From: Megasphaera stantonii
Lineage (GTDB): Bacteria; Bacillota; Negativicutes; Veillonellales; Megasphaeraceae
NCBI RefSeq assembly: GCF_003367905.1
Contig: NZ_CP029462.1
Coordinates: forward strand, 930,001-994,000
Reading direction: 5' to 3'
Length of the DNA stretch: 64,000 nt
Shown here: one piece after another, positions 16,687 to 26,898 of the stretch
Layout of the letters: every line of letters begins with the position of its first letter
Position numbering within the stretch: position 1 is the first letter of the stretch
Position numbers and translations under genes: made by a program
Notes under the pieces: generated by a model
Databases searched by the model: none
What the model was told of the DNA's origin: nothing
What the model saw: the letters and a program-made list of their open reading frames with translations, nothing else

Positions 16687-17668
16687 CGTATCCGTTCGGA
16701 TGGCCGCTGTGCCATTTCCAGGCGTCGGCAATAATCGTTTCAATTTGGCTGTACTGGGGCTGCCAGCCCGTCAGTCGGCGGATTTTTTCCGACGACGCGA
16801 CGAGGGCCGCCGGATCGCCGGCACGGCGCGGGCCTTCTTCGACGGCAAAATCTCGTCCTGTCACGGCCTTCGCCGCCCTTATCATATCGCGCACGCTGAA
16901 CCCGTGCTGCGAGCCCAGGTTGAAGGCCTGAGACTGCCCGCCTTCCGCCAGGTACTGGAGGACGCGGCAATGGGCGTCGGCTAAATCGACGACGTGAATG
17001 TAGTCGCGGATACAGGTGCCGTCTTCTGTAGGATAGTCCGTACCGAAAATAGTGATATGATCCCGTATCCCCTGGGCCGTCTGCAAAATAAGCGGAATGA
17101 GGTGCGTTTCCGGCGTATGGTCCTCGCCGATGCTACCGTCGCGGGACGCGCCGGCAGCGTTGAAATACCGCAGCGCCGCATACCGCAAGCCGTAGGCCCG
17201 GCTGAACTGCGCCAGCATCTGCTCGATCATGAGCTTCGTCTGGCCGTATACGTTCGTCGGGCAATAGGGCATATCTTCCGTAATCGGCGTCTGCTCCGGC
17301 TCGCCGTACACAGCTGCCGTCGAGGAAAATACAACATATTTCACTCCGGCCCGGCGTACGGCTTCCAGCAGGCAGTACGAACCGACGACGTTGTTGTCAT
17401 AGTAAATCGTCGGTTTTTCCATCGATTCGCCGACCTGGCTGTGGGCGGCGAAATGCATGACCGCGTCGATGCCTTCTTCTGTCAAAAGAGCTCTCACGGC
17501 GTCGACGTGATGAATATCTTCGACGACGAGGCGCACGCCGTCGGGCACGGCGCCGCGATGGCCCCGCGATAAATTATCGAGGACGACGACGCGGCAGCCC
17601 CGTTCGAGCAAGGCCCGCACGGTATGGCTGCCAATGTACCCGGCGCCGCCTGTAACTAATACGTTCAT
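16673..17668 (-). CDS. galE: UDP-glucose 4-epimerase
   Basis: 331 residues, the full GalE length. It has the Rossmann motif GGAGYIGSH (about 7-15), the catalytic Ser/Tyr/Lys set in SSTAAVYG and YGQTKLMIE (YxxxK), and the substrate region RYFNAAGA. It interconverts UDP-glucose and UDP-galactose with bound NAD, supplying galactose for surface glycans. It starts one base after the pgi stop, so pgi-galE form a sugar-nucleotide operon that continues into the secretin pair. Confidence 0.96.
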   Translation of the reverse strand: MNVLVTGGAGYIGSHTVRALLERGCRVVVLDNLSRGHRGAVPDGVRLVVEDIHHVDAVRALLTEEGIDAVMHFAAHSQVGESMEKPTIYYDNNVVGSYCLLEAVRRAGVKYVVFSSTAAVYGEPEQTPITEDMPYCPTNVYGQTKLMIEQMLAQFSRAYGLRYAALRYFNAAGASRDGSIGEDHTPETHLIPLILQTAQGIRDHITIFGTDYPTEDGTCIRDYIHVVDLADAHCRVLQYLAEGGQSQAFNLGSQHGFSVRDMIRAAKAVTGRDFAVEEGPRRAGDPAALVASSEKIRRLTGWQPQYSQIETIIADAWKWHSGHPNGYDDKA

Positions 17669-17669
17669 A

Positions 17670-19109
17670 TTAACCTTCCTGCAGTTTCTTCAAGCGGCCG
17701 CCGAGGAATTTCTTGTACACTTCCACGCCGGGCTGATTGAAAGCGTCGACGTTGGCAAATTCGCCTTCGTACGCAATGGACAAGCACAGCATAAACATGA
17801 CTTCACCCAAATGATAGGGCGTCAGTTCGGGCAAAATGTAGTTGGCGTTGGGACGGCCGTCGCCGATCAGGGCTTCCGCATTCGAGCTGCGGGCCGCTTC
17901 CAAAATGCTGCTCAGGGGCAAACCGCTGAAGGCAGCCAGCTTCGGATATTCGTCGTACATGTGGGGAACGACGACGTCGTCCTTCCAGTTGGCGATGGAA
18001 ACGAACTGGACGACCTTATCCTTCGGGCCTTCCTGGTGTTCCTGCGTCTGGGCGTGCATGTCCGTCGTGCCGACGGCGACGATAGGCGTGCGGCCGTAGT
18101 TGACGACGTTGCCCTGCTTGTCGAGGCGTTTGCCCAAAGATTCGGCCAGGAGCTGAATGTACCATTCCGACAGGGATTTCAGGCTGTCCGCATAGGGCAT
18201 GAGAACTTCCAGGTCGCGGCCGTATTTTGCGCCGGAAATATATTTCAGCACGCTGTTCAGCAAGGCCGGATTCTGCCAAATATCGGGATTCTGGCAGGCC
18301 TTGTCCATATCCCTTGCGCCGGCTAAGAACTGGCGGATATCAAAGCCGACCAGAGCGCCGACGAGGAGGCCCACTTCGGAGAACACGCTGAACCGGCCGC
18401 CGACTCCATCGGGGACATAGAAAATAGGCCAGCCCGATTTTCTCGCCAATCCGTGCAGGAGCGTTTCTTTTTCGCCTTCATGGGGATCTGTCACGGCGAC
18501 GGTTTCAAATTTGATGCCTGCGTCTTCCATCGCCTGGCGGACGACCATGTAATTGGACATCGGTTCGATAGTCGAGCCCGATTTGGAAATGACGACGCCC
18601 ATGACGGTATACCCGGACTTCGCAGCGCTGTCCGCCTTGAGGAATTCGATGAGGCCGCTGACTTTATGGGAATCGACGTTGTTGCCGGCAAAGAAGGCCT
18701 TCGGATAGCCTTTGCGGGCTTCCGTGCTCTTGAGGTTCCAAAATTCGCCGCACTGCACGTCGAAGAGGACCTTGCCGCCTAAATAAGAACCGCCGATACC
18801 GAAGAATACGACTGCGTCGACGCGGTTGCGCACCTGGCGGGCCAATTCTTCCATTGCCATGATCCGTTCCGGATTGTTGATATTGCCTTCCACGATGTAG
18901 GGAAGCTGCGGGAACAGTACGGCTTCCGGTTCGCCGTCTTTAGATAAATGACCTGCCATGATGCCGGTCTTGCGCATTTCCATAACCGCTTCATGGGCTT
19001 TCGTATAGGCCGGCTCCATGGCCTTGACGTCTTCTTCCGTCACCTTGCCCGGGCCGTATAAATTTTCTACGTCAAATACAAAACCAGATTTTAAAGTAAT
19101 CTTTGCCAT
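17670..19109 (-). CDS. pgi: Glucose-6-phosphate isomerase
   Basis: 479 residues. Recognisable are GIGGSYLGGK (phosphate-binding region), VVISKSGSTIEPMSNYM, the GGRFSVFSEVG segment and HQEGP near the C-terminal active site. It interconverts glucose 6-phosphate and fructose 6-phosphate. It is of the shorter, Firmicute-like class rather than the 550-residue proteobacterial type. First gene of pgi-galE-pilP-like-secretin, behind an extended -10 promoter. Confidence 0.96.
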   Translation of the reverse strand: MAKITLKSGFVFDVENLYGPGKVTEEDVKAMEPAYTKAHEAVMEMRKTGIMAGHLSKDGEPEAVLFPQLPYIVEGNINNPERIMAMEELARQVRNRVDAVVFFGIGGSYLGGKVLFDVQCGEFWNLKSTEARKGYPKAFFAGNNVDSHKVSGLIEFLKADSAAKSGYTVMGVVISKSGSTIEPMSNYMVVRQAMEDAGIKFETVAVTDPHEGEKETLLHGLARKSGWPIFYVPDGVGGRFSVFSEVGLLVGALVGFDIRQFLAGARDMDKACQNPDIWQNPALLNSVLKYISGAKYGRDLEVLMPYADSLKSLSEWYIQLLAESLGKRLDKQGNVVNYGRTPIVAVGTTDMHAQTQEHQEGPKDKVVQFVSIANWKDDVVVPHMYDEYPKLAAFSGLPLSSILEAARSSNAEALIGDGRPNANYILPELTPYHLGEVMFMLCLSIAYEGEFANVDAFNQPGVEVYKKFLGGRLKKLQEG

Positions 19110-19150
19110 ACGTACTCACTGCCTTTCGAAAATATTGCTTCATAAAAAGT

Positions 19151-19159
19151 ATTATACCA
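19151..19159 (-). promoter_or_regulatory. Extended -10 promoter of pgi
   Basis: Minus-strand TGG-TATAAT lies about 42 bases before the pgi ATG; a weak TGACGA-like -35 is near the expected distance. Confidence 0.55.
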
Positions 19160-19255
19160 TATATATAAGTAATCGTCATCATGACTAAAACGGTACTTAC
19201 AGAAAACTTACAAAATATATGCATACTATTACGATAAAGCAAAGGCAAACAAACA

Positions 19256-19289
19256 GCGCCCCACAGGGACCCCTTTCCCCGTGAGGCGC
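19256..19289 (-). terminator. Terminator of the AGCS symporter gene
   Basis: GCGCCCCAC and GTGAGGCGC form a 9-base-pair stem with one mismatch, followed on the minus strand by a U-rich stretch (CTGTTTGTTTG). Confidence 0.65.
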
Positions 19290-19344
19290 GTAACTTCCTA
19301 ATGCAGTTGTATCATACCCCTATGATAAAAGCCCTATCTTATAT

Positions 19345-20733
19345 TTAGTGTCCCGCCGTTACCTTCTGGTCTACGAGAGCCGCCTTTTCTGCTTCCTTTT
19401 CAGCAGCTAAATGAGCGTAGTACCGTTTCGTTTCGGCTACGACGACGCCGCTGAGGCCGATGAGGGCGATCAGGTTCGGCACAGCCATCAGACCGTTGAC
19501 GATATCAGCTAAAATCCAGATAACTTCCAATTTGATGAAGGCGCCGCAGGCTACGAGGGCGATGAAGATGATGCGGTACGGCATGATCCCCTTGACGCCG
19601 ACTAAGTATTCCACGCACCGTTCGCCGTAATAATTCCAGCCCAGGATCGTCGTAAAGGCAAAGAGCGTCAAGCCGATGCAGAGGATGAAGCTGCCCCAAG
19701 TCGGATAAGCCTGCAGGAAGGCGGCGTTCGTCAGAGCCGTGCCGTTCAGGTCGCTCGTCCACAAGCCGCTGACAACGAGGACTAAGCCCGTCATCGTGCA
19801 GATGATAATCGTATCGATAAAGGTACCCGTCATGGATACGAAGCCCTGTTCAGCAGGCCATTTCGTCTTAGCCGCCGCCGCTACGATAGGCGCGCTGCCG
19901 AGGCCCGATTCGTTAGAGAAGACGCCGCGGGCAATCCCGTTGCGCATTGCCATCATGACCGTCGCGCCGAGGAAGCCGCCGGAAGCAGCCGTCGGCGTAA
20001 AGGCGCAGACGAGAATCTGTTCGATAGCCGCCGGAATCTGTTCGTAGAACATGATGAGGAAGCCAGCCGCCGAAACGACGTAGATGACGGCCATAGCCGG
20101 AACGATTTTCGACGCCGCCCGGGCGATGGACTGGAGGCCGCCGATGGTGACAGCCGCGACGACGATAGTCAGGACAATCGCCGTATATTCTACAGGAACG
20201 TCGGCCGTAAGGCGCGTAATTTCTACAATCGAATTGACCTGGGCGAAGGTGCCGATGCCAAAGAAGGCGACGAGAACGCCGAAGAAGGCGAAAATGCAGG
20301 CCAGCGGCTTGAATTTAGGTCCCAAGCCCTTTTCGATATAGTACATCGGGCCGCCGGAAATTTCGCCGTTTTTATCGACGGTGCGGTATTTGACGGCCAG
20401 CAGGCATTCGGCGTATTTCGTCGCCATGCCGACGAGCGCTGCCATCCACATCCAGAAAACGGCGCCCGGGCCGCCGGCATGGACGGCCGTAGCGACGCCG
20501 ACGATGTTGCCGGTGCCGACAGTCGCCGCCAAGGCCGTGCACAGCGCCTTAAAGCTGTCGATATCGCCTTCGCCCTGATTCTTTGCCGTAAAGATCAGCT
20601 TCAGCGCATGAGGAAGGCGGAAAATCTGCAGCAGGCGCAGGCGGATCGTCAGCATGATGCCCGTGCCGATCAGCAGCACCAATAAAGGCGGTCCCCACAC
20701 AAAGCTGTCAATTTGGTTCAAAATGTCTACCAT
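19345..20733 (-). CDS. AGCS-family Na+:alanine/glycine symporter
   Basis: 462 residues with about 11 hydrophobic segments and family signatures: ALAATVGTGNIVGVATA, GGPGAVFWMWMAA, GGPMYYIEKGL, FSNESGLGSAPIVAAAA. Members use Na+ (or H+) to import alanine or glycine. The gene is preceded by a tandem glycine riboswitch and terminator, so glycine is the probable substrate. The C-terminal tail (AEKEAEKAALVDQ) is cytoplasmic and charged. Confidence 0.94.
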   Translation of the reverse strand: MVDILNQIDSFVWGPPLLVLLIGTGIMLTIRLRLLQIFRLPHALKLIFTAKNQGEGDIDSFKALCTALAATVGTGNIVGVATAVHAGGPGAVFWMWMAALVGMATKYAECLLAVKYRTVDKNGEISGGPMYYIEKGLGPKFKPLACIFAFFGVLVAFFGIGTFAQVNSIVEITRLTADVPVEYTAIVLTIVVAAVTIGGLQSIARAASKIVPAMAVIYVVSAAGFLIMFYEQIPAAIEQILVCAFTPTAASGGFLGATVMMAMRNGIARGVFSNESGLGSAPIVAAAAKTKWPAEQGFVSMTGTFIDTIIICTMTGLVLVVSGLWTSDLNGTALTNAAFLQAYPTWGSFILCIGLTLFAFTTILGWNYYGERCVEYLVGVKGIMPYRIIFIALVACGAFIKLEVIWILADIVNGLMAVPNLIALIGLSGVVVAETKRYYAHLAAEKEAEKAALVDQKVTAGH

Positions 20734-20774
20734 AATACCATACTCCTTTACACTGTTATTTTAGGAATAAATAC

Positions 20775-20811
20775 AAAAAACCTGTCGTCAGCATACCTCT
20801 GAAGACAGGTC
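20775..20811 (-). terminator. Riboswitch-controlled terminator
   Basis: ACCTGTC and GACAGGT form a stem followed by six U, between the glycine aptamers and the symporter gene. Its 5' arm (CUGUCUU) can instead pair with AAGGACAG (20853-20860) at the end of the second aptamer. Confidence 0.8.
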
Positions 20812-20848
20812 AAAAACAGCATAAAGAAATAATGAAATAATTGCGCTA

Positions 20849-21006
20849 TTCTCTGTCCTTTTGCCTGAGAGATTAGATATCGTCAAGATACCCTGCACCT
20901 TCGGCGCCCATACGGGACTCTCCAGAGTCGTGTCCATTCACGGTCCTGCCTCCCGGCACCTGAGAGTTTAACTCCTTCGGTAGGTCTGCGACCTTCTCCC
21001 GTAAAC
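20849..21006 (-). promoter_or_regulatory. Tandem glycine riboswitch
   Basis: On the minus strand two glycine aptamers follow each other. The first has CGGGAGAAGG, ACCGAAGGAG and AACUCUCAGG; the second has CUCUGGAGAG, GCCGAAGGUGCA and CUCUCAGGCAAAAGGACAGAG (read as two blocks). P1 of aptamer 2 pairs CUCUG with CAGAG (20851-20855). That CAG also belongs to the antiterminator strand AAGGACAG, so glycine binding should free the terminator: the layout suggests an OFF switch that reduces symporter synthesis when glycine is high. Confidence 0.92.
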
Positions 21007-21036
21007 TTCATCCACTCACTATGTGACTTGCTTGTC

Positions 21037-21065
21037 ATTATACGGCATACAAATGTATTTTGCAA
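21037..21065 (-). promoter_or_regulatory. Promoter of the glycine-riboswitch transcript
   Basis: Minus-strand TTGCAA (21060-21065) and consensus TATAAT (21037-21042), 17 bases apart. Confidence 0.7.
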
Positions 21066-21181
21066 GTACTAATTTGATAAAATAGGAAAATACACCTGTC
21101 TGCCGCCAATGTATCAAATTTAATATTTTAAATATACGCCACACAGTATTTAAAAGTATAATTATGTGTTTCCAAGTTATC

Positions 21182-21214
21182 AAAAAAATCCAAGAATCTG
21201 CAATAGAATTCTTG
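21182..21214 (-). terminator. Terminator after surE
   Basis: CAAGAAT and ATTCTTG form a stem, followed on the minus strand by GGA and seven U. It closes the guaB-to-surE gene run. Confidence 0.8.
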
Positions 21215-21229
21215 ACTTTTTATGTTTTT

Positions 21230-21982
21230 TTATAAACAGCTCTTTACGTCGTCAATAGCCGCCATGGCCGTCTGCTGCCACCGCAGCGGCGTCACGGCGA
21301 TGCGGCCGCTCCGTATGCAGGCCACGTCGCTGTTTTCCGGCGCGCCTTCCATGTCGATATCGCCTACGATATGATAGCACAGGCTGCCGTCCAAATCGCG
21401 TTTTTCTGCTACGACGTTGTGATAAATCTGTACGGTCTGCGGCACGACGCAGACGTTATCGAGGCTGATATCGCCAGCCGGCGGTACGTTGACGTTCAAT
21501 ATGCCGGGGAAACGGCCCCTTACGACGACCTTTTCCACTAATTCATGGACGAGACGGGCCGTCTGGGCGCACCGTTCTTCCTCCAGGGGATACATCGATA
21601 CGGCCAGAGCTGGAACCTGGTAGTACGGCCCTTCCATAGCTGCCGACACCGTCCCGGAATACAAGACGTCGCTGCCCAGATTATAGCCGTTGTTGATGCC
21701 CGATATGATGAGCTGCGGCTTGTCCTCAGCCAAGAAGTATTCCATAGCCATTTTTACGCAGTCTACAGGCGTACCGGACACGGCGATTTCGCGAATCCCC
21801 GCTTCGTCGGTCTCTTCCCGGCAGTACAAGGCCTTATTGATCGTCATGGAATGGGACGCGGCGCTGCGCTGGCCGTTAGGCGCAACGACAGTCAGCCTGT
21901 ACCCGCAGGCCGCCAGCTCGCGCTTCAGGATCTGCAGTCCCGGCGCGCGGAGGCCGTCGTCATTGGTCAACAGAATATGCAT
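21230..21982 (-). CDS. surE: 5'/3'-nucleotidase SurE
   Basis: 250 residues. The N-terminus MHILLTNDDG contains the metal-binding DD pair. Also diagnostic are APNGQRSAASHSMT, SGTPVDCVKMA and ISGINNGYNLGSDVLYSGTVSAAMEG. It removes phosphate from nucleoside monophosphates and short polyphosphates. Its start directly follows the stop of the glycosyltransferase gene, so it is the last gene of the run. Confidence 0.97.
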   Translation of the reverse strand: MHILLTNDDGLRAPGLQILKRELAACGYRLTVVAPNGQRSAASHSMTINKALYCREETDEAGIREIAVSGTPVDCVKMAMEYFLAEDKPQLIISGINNGYNLGSDVLYSGTVSAAMEGPYYQVPALAVSMYPLEEERCAQTARLVHELVEKVVVRGRFPGILNVNVPPAGDISLDNVCVVPQTVQIYHNVVAEKRDLDGSLCYHIVGDIDMEGAPENSDVACIRSGRIAVTPLRWQQTAMAAIDDVKSCL

Positions 21983-23233
21983 CTATTTTTTATTCTCCTT
22001 TCGCAGCAGCACGGCGCTGTCATAGGATACAGCCCTCGTATGTTCCGTATGGCTCCATTTCATCTTATGGCGGTCCTTAAAGCCGAGAAAATTGACGGGA
22101 ATCCAGCTGTACATAAACAGGGGATATACGACGAGATAGGCCCATGATTTTAAGGGCACCTTAATCTGCAGCAGCACGATAACCGGAATAAGGTACTGGA
22201 CGACGCCGATGACCGTCCACATCTGTACCGGCACGATTTGGTACAAGATGTTGGTGTACAAGGGAATGTACGAATTGATATACGCCATCAGGGCGTATAT
22301 CGTCGACATCATCATGAAAAAGGGCTGGGACAAGGTAATGATGCCGTCGAGCATGCGGATATTCCCCGTCTTGATGCCGCGGACAAACAGCTTGGGAATA
22401 AAGCGCTCGCCGCAGTCGCACTGCCCCTGAGCCCACCGCTTGCGCTGCCGGCACGACTGCATGAACCCCAGAGCCTTTTCATCGTAAATGATCGCGTCGT
22501 GGGCCCAGCAGGTCCGCACGCCTTCCAGCAGCACTTTCATGGAAAATTCCATATCTTCCGTCAGGCAGTCGCATCCCCAGCCGTACTTCCGCACGATATC
22601 CGTCGCGATGCACATGCCCGTGCCGCCGAGGGCCGTAGACAAGCCGATATTATATTTTGCCAGGTGCCACATGTGGTTGATGAGCCAGAAGGCGATGGCA
22701 AAGGTCCCGGCCACCCAGGTATCGGTCGGATTTTTAGCGTCCATATACCCTTGTATGACCTGCTCGCCCTTGCACAAGTGGTTGTTCATTTCCCGCAAAA
22801 ATTCCGGGTGGACGAGGTTGTCGGCATCGAAGACGACGAAGGCGTCGTACTGCTTTTCCTGAGCCAGCATCTGCGCAAACATCCAGTCCAAAGCGTAGCC
22901 CTTGCCGACTTCGTCCTTGTTCGTCCGCACCTTGACGATCGCGCCGTGTTCCCGGCAGATCTTTTCCGTATTGTCCGTACAGTTATCGGCCACGACGTAT
23001 ACGTCGTACATGTCCTTCGGATAATTCAGGTCTTTCAGGTTATCGATCAGCTGCCCGACGACGCGTTCCTCATTATGCGCGCAAATTACGGCAGCAAAGG
23101 TATTCTTAGGTGCTGCCGTAACGTGCTCTCTTCGCTTCATCAGGCCGAAAACAGCCAAGGTAACATAATACAGCGTATAAAATACAATGATAACTTGTAT
23201 GGGTATCATAATGATATCCAATATATGTTCCAT
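21983..23233 (-). CDS. Membrane glycosyltransferase, family 2
   Basis: 416 residues: an N-terminal transmembrane helix (about 7-30), a GT-A domain (about 45-275) with ICAHNEERVV, FDADN (metal-binding DxD), TEDMEFSMK (catalytic acidic residue) and QRKRWAQGQ (a Q-x-x-R-W motif of processive synthases), then four C-terminal membrane helices. The layout is that of polysaccharide synthases such as PgaC, BcsA or HasA. The product is unknown; it could be a surface polysaccharide or a glycolipid, given the neighbouring phospholipid and tagA genes. Confidence 0.88.
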   Translation of the reverse strand: MEHILDIIMIPIQVIIVFYTLYYVTLAVFGLMKRREHVTAAPKNTFAAVICAHNEERVVGQLIDNLKDLNYPKDMYDVYVVADNCTDNTEKICREHGAIVKVRTNKDEVGKGYALDWMFAQMLAQEKQYDAFVVFDADNLVHPEFLREMNNHLCKGEQVIQGYMDAKNPTDTWVAGTFAIAFWLINHMWHLAKYNIGLSTALGGTGMCIATDIVRKYGWGCDCLTEDMEFSMKVLLEGVRTCWAHDAIIYDEKALGFMQSCRQRKRWAQGQCDCGERFIPKLFVRGIKTGNIRMLDGIITLSQPFFMMMSTIYALMAYINSYIPLYTNILYQIVPVQMWTVIGVVQYLIPVIVLLQIKVPLKSWAYLVVYPLFMYSWIPVNFLGFKDRHKMKWSHTEHTRAVSYDSAVLLRKENKK

Positions 23234-23252
23234 ACGCGATCTCCCTAATATA

Positions 23253-23927
23253 TCAACGCGCAGAAGCGGCGTTCATGGCCGTATTGACTAATCCAAATAC
23301 GATATACAACAAGAAGGGCATCGTAAAGACGAGGTGCCAGTCGACGAAAACCAGCACGACGGCGCCGAAAATCAGAGAAATCGCCAATGCCGATTTATGG
23401 AGGACATCCGGGCTGGCCCCTTTGAAATCAGGATTATGGATCTTGCTTACCAGATGATACCCCAGGGCGACGACAAAAATGCCGATCAGCCACGCCGGCA
23501 GATGGACGCCGGAAATGACGTACGTAGCGATGAGGCAGCCGCCGTTAGGAATCGGCATGCCCTGGAAATAGCCGTGAATGACGCCGGTATTCAAGTTGAA
23601 GCGGGCCAGACGGATACCGCCCAAGGCCGCGTAAATAATAGCCGGCACGACGCCGATCCAGCCCAATTCCTGCAACGAATAGGTGTAAATCAAAAACGCC
23701 GACGCCGCGCCGAAGGAAACTACGTCGGACAAGGAGTCCAATTCTTTGCCGAACTCGCCGGCAACGCCCAGGGCGCGGGCCGAACGGCCGTCGCAGGCAT
23801 CGCAGGCCATGGCCAGCAGGATGCATATGCCGGCGGCGGTAAACATGCCATGCAGCGTCATAATCATACTTAATACGCCGAACCCGAGGTTTCCCGACGT
23901 AAAAAGACATGGAATTATATTTTTCAT
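23253..23927 (-). CDS. pssA: CDP-diacylglycerol-serine O-phosphatidyltransferase
   Basis: 224 residues with six to seven hydrophobic segments and the CDP-alcohol phosphatidyltransferase motif with its DG-AR-G-D-D residues (about 43-66: DACDGRSAR then KELDSLSD). It makes phosphatidylserine from CDP-diacylglycerol and serine in the inner membrane. It overlaps psd by 4 bases, and psd decarboxylates its product to phosphatidylethanolamine. Confidence 0.95.
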   Translation of the reverse strand: MKNIIPCLFTSGNLGFGVLSMIMTLHGMFTAAGICILLAMACDACDGRSARALGVAGEFGKELDSLSDVVSFGAASAFLIYTYSLQELGWIGVVPAIIYAALGGIRLARFNLNTGVIHGYFQGMPIPNGGCLIATYVISGVHLPAWLIGIFVVALGYHLVSKIHNPDFKGASPDVLHKSALAISLIFGAVVLVFVDWHLVFTMPFLLYIVFGLVNTAMNAASAR

Positions 23928-24562
23928 TTGACAATCCTCCCAATGATAGTTTCTCCGCCGCGCACGCGATCGCCCTTTTGGACCAGAATTTCCACGTCGT
24001 CGCCGACGTATACTTCTGCGCAGGAGCCAAACTTGATCATTCCGTACAGCTGACCGTGAGACAAGGTGTCGCCCAGCGTTACCCAGGATACGATTCGCCG
24101 GGCCAATATGCCGGCGATAACTGTTACCAATATCCGCGTCCGATTGTTTTCAATCCCTACAGAATACCGTTCGTTTTCATACCCGACGCCGTCCTTATAG
24201 GCCGGCCGGAAGCCGCCGCACGTATACTGCTGAAAGTCGATCGTCCCGGCTAAGGGAGCCCGGTTGACGTGAACGTCGAAAACAGATAAGAAGATGACGA
24301 TTTTTCTGCACTTCTTATCGAGGTATAAATCTTCGTACACTTCTTCGACGCTCATGACCTTGCCGTCGGCAGGCGACAGCAGCGCCGTATCGTCTTCCGG
24401 AATCGTACGATGAGGATTCCTGAAAAAATAGGCGAAATACAAGGCGAGCAGCGCCGGAACCGCCGCCGCGTAGGCGTTGACGAAATACCCTGCCAACACG
24501 GCCAGCAGCGCCGGAACTGCGATGAATATATAGCCATCTTCAATTATAAGCGGTTTATTCAA
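23924..24562 (-). CDS. psd: Phosphatidylserine decarboxylase proenzyme
   Basis: 212 residues, the short archaeal/Firmicute-like type. Two N-terminal hydrophobic segments, LSPADGKV, the conserved FLSVFDVHVNRAP and the self-cleavage site in KFGSCAEVYV, where the Ser becomes the pyruvoyl group. It converts phosphatidylserine to phosphatidylethanolamine. The start is a TTG at 24562 with GAGGTG six bases upstream. Confidence 0.95.
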   Translation of the reverse strand: MNKPLIIEDGYIFIAVPALLAVLAGYFVNAYAAAVPALLALYFAYFFRNPHRTIPEDDTALLSPADGKVMSVEEVYEDLYLDKKCRKIVIFLSVFDVHVNRAPLAGTIDFQQYTCGGFRPAYKDGVGYENERYSVGIENNRTRILVTVIAGILARRIVSWVTLGDTLSHGQLYGMIKFGSCAEVYVGDDVEILVQKGDRVRGGETIIGRIVK

Positions 24563-24576
24563 GACATCACCTCAAA

Positions 24577-25308
24577 TCACTTTGCCTCTTTGTCCCGTTT
24601 TACGGCGGCGACAAACTGAGGCAAAGCCATCATGCGTTTGATTCTGGTCGGCTCCTTCAGCAGCCGGTAAAGCCATTCCAGGCGGTGCTCCTGCATCCAC
24701 TTCGGAGCCCGGTCGAGACGGCCAGACAGCACGTCCAGGGAACCGCCGACGCCCATGCAGACGCAGGGTCCCAGCTCATACAGGTGGTCGCGTATCCATT
24801 TTTCCTGCTTGGGGACGCCCAGGGCGACAAACAGGAGCTGCGTGCCGCCTGAACGGATTTCCTCAATGATCTGCTTTTCTTCCTCGTCGGTAAAAAATCC
24901 CGAATGGGTGCCTACGATATGCAGCTTGCCTACCTGTTTTTCCAAATTGGCCGCCGCGTCCCTGGCGACGCCTTCGGCTCCGCCGAAAAAGTACACCGGC
25001 GTCTGCCGCAGCGCCGCTTCGCCGACGAGACGGCAGGCCAAATCGATGCCGGCGACCCGCTCCTTAAACTGCTTCCCTATCTGCTCGGCAGCCCACAGCA
25101 CGCCGGCCCCGTCAGGAACGACTAAGTCCGCGTGCCGCAGGATATCTGCCAGTTCTTCATCTGACTGCGCTCTCATGACCATCTCCGCATTGGCCGTCGC
25201 GATAGAAGCCGCCCTGCCTTCTTCAATGCATTTAAAGGCAAAGGCGCAGGCTTCTTCCTTCGTGACGTTTCCAATGGGGACGGACAGGATATGTATCGTG
25301 CTAGTCAA
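24577..25308 (-). CDS. tagA: WecG/TagA/CpsF glycosyltransferase
   Basis: 243 residues covering the whole family: TANAEMVMRAQSD, VVPDGAGVLWAA (putative catalytic Asp/UDP-sugar region), VYFFGGAEGVA, LLFVALGVPKQEKWI and the Arg-rich C-terminus EWLYRLLKEPTRIKRM. These enzymes add N-acetylmannosamine or a ManNAc uronate to lipid-linked GlcNAc. In a diderm Firmicute the acceptor is uncertain (secondary wall polymer or an ECA-like glycan). The TTG at 25308 has a GGAGG site at good spacing. 21 bases after guaB. Confidence 0.93.
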   Translation of the reverse strand: MTSTIHILSVPIGNVTKEEACAFAFKCIEEGRAASIATANAEMVMRAQSDEELADILRHADLVVPDGAGVLWAAEQIGKQFKERVAGIDLACRLVGEAALRQTPVYFFGGAEGVARDAAANLEKQVGKLHIVGTHSGFFTDEEEKQIIEEIRSGGTQLLFVALGVPKQEKWIRDHLYELGPCVCMGVGGSLDVLSGRLDRAPKWMQEHRLEWLYRLLKEPTRIKRMMALPQFVAAVKRDKEAK

Positions 25309-25329
25309 CGTATATCCTCCACCTTGCCC

Positions 25330-26898
<1,569 letters not shown>

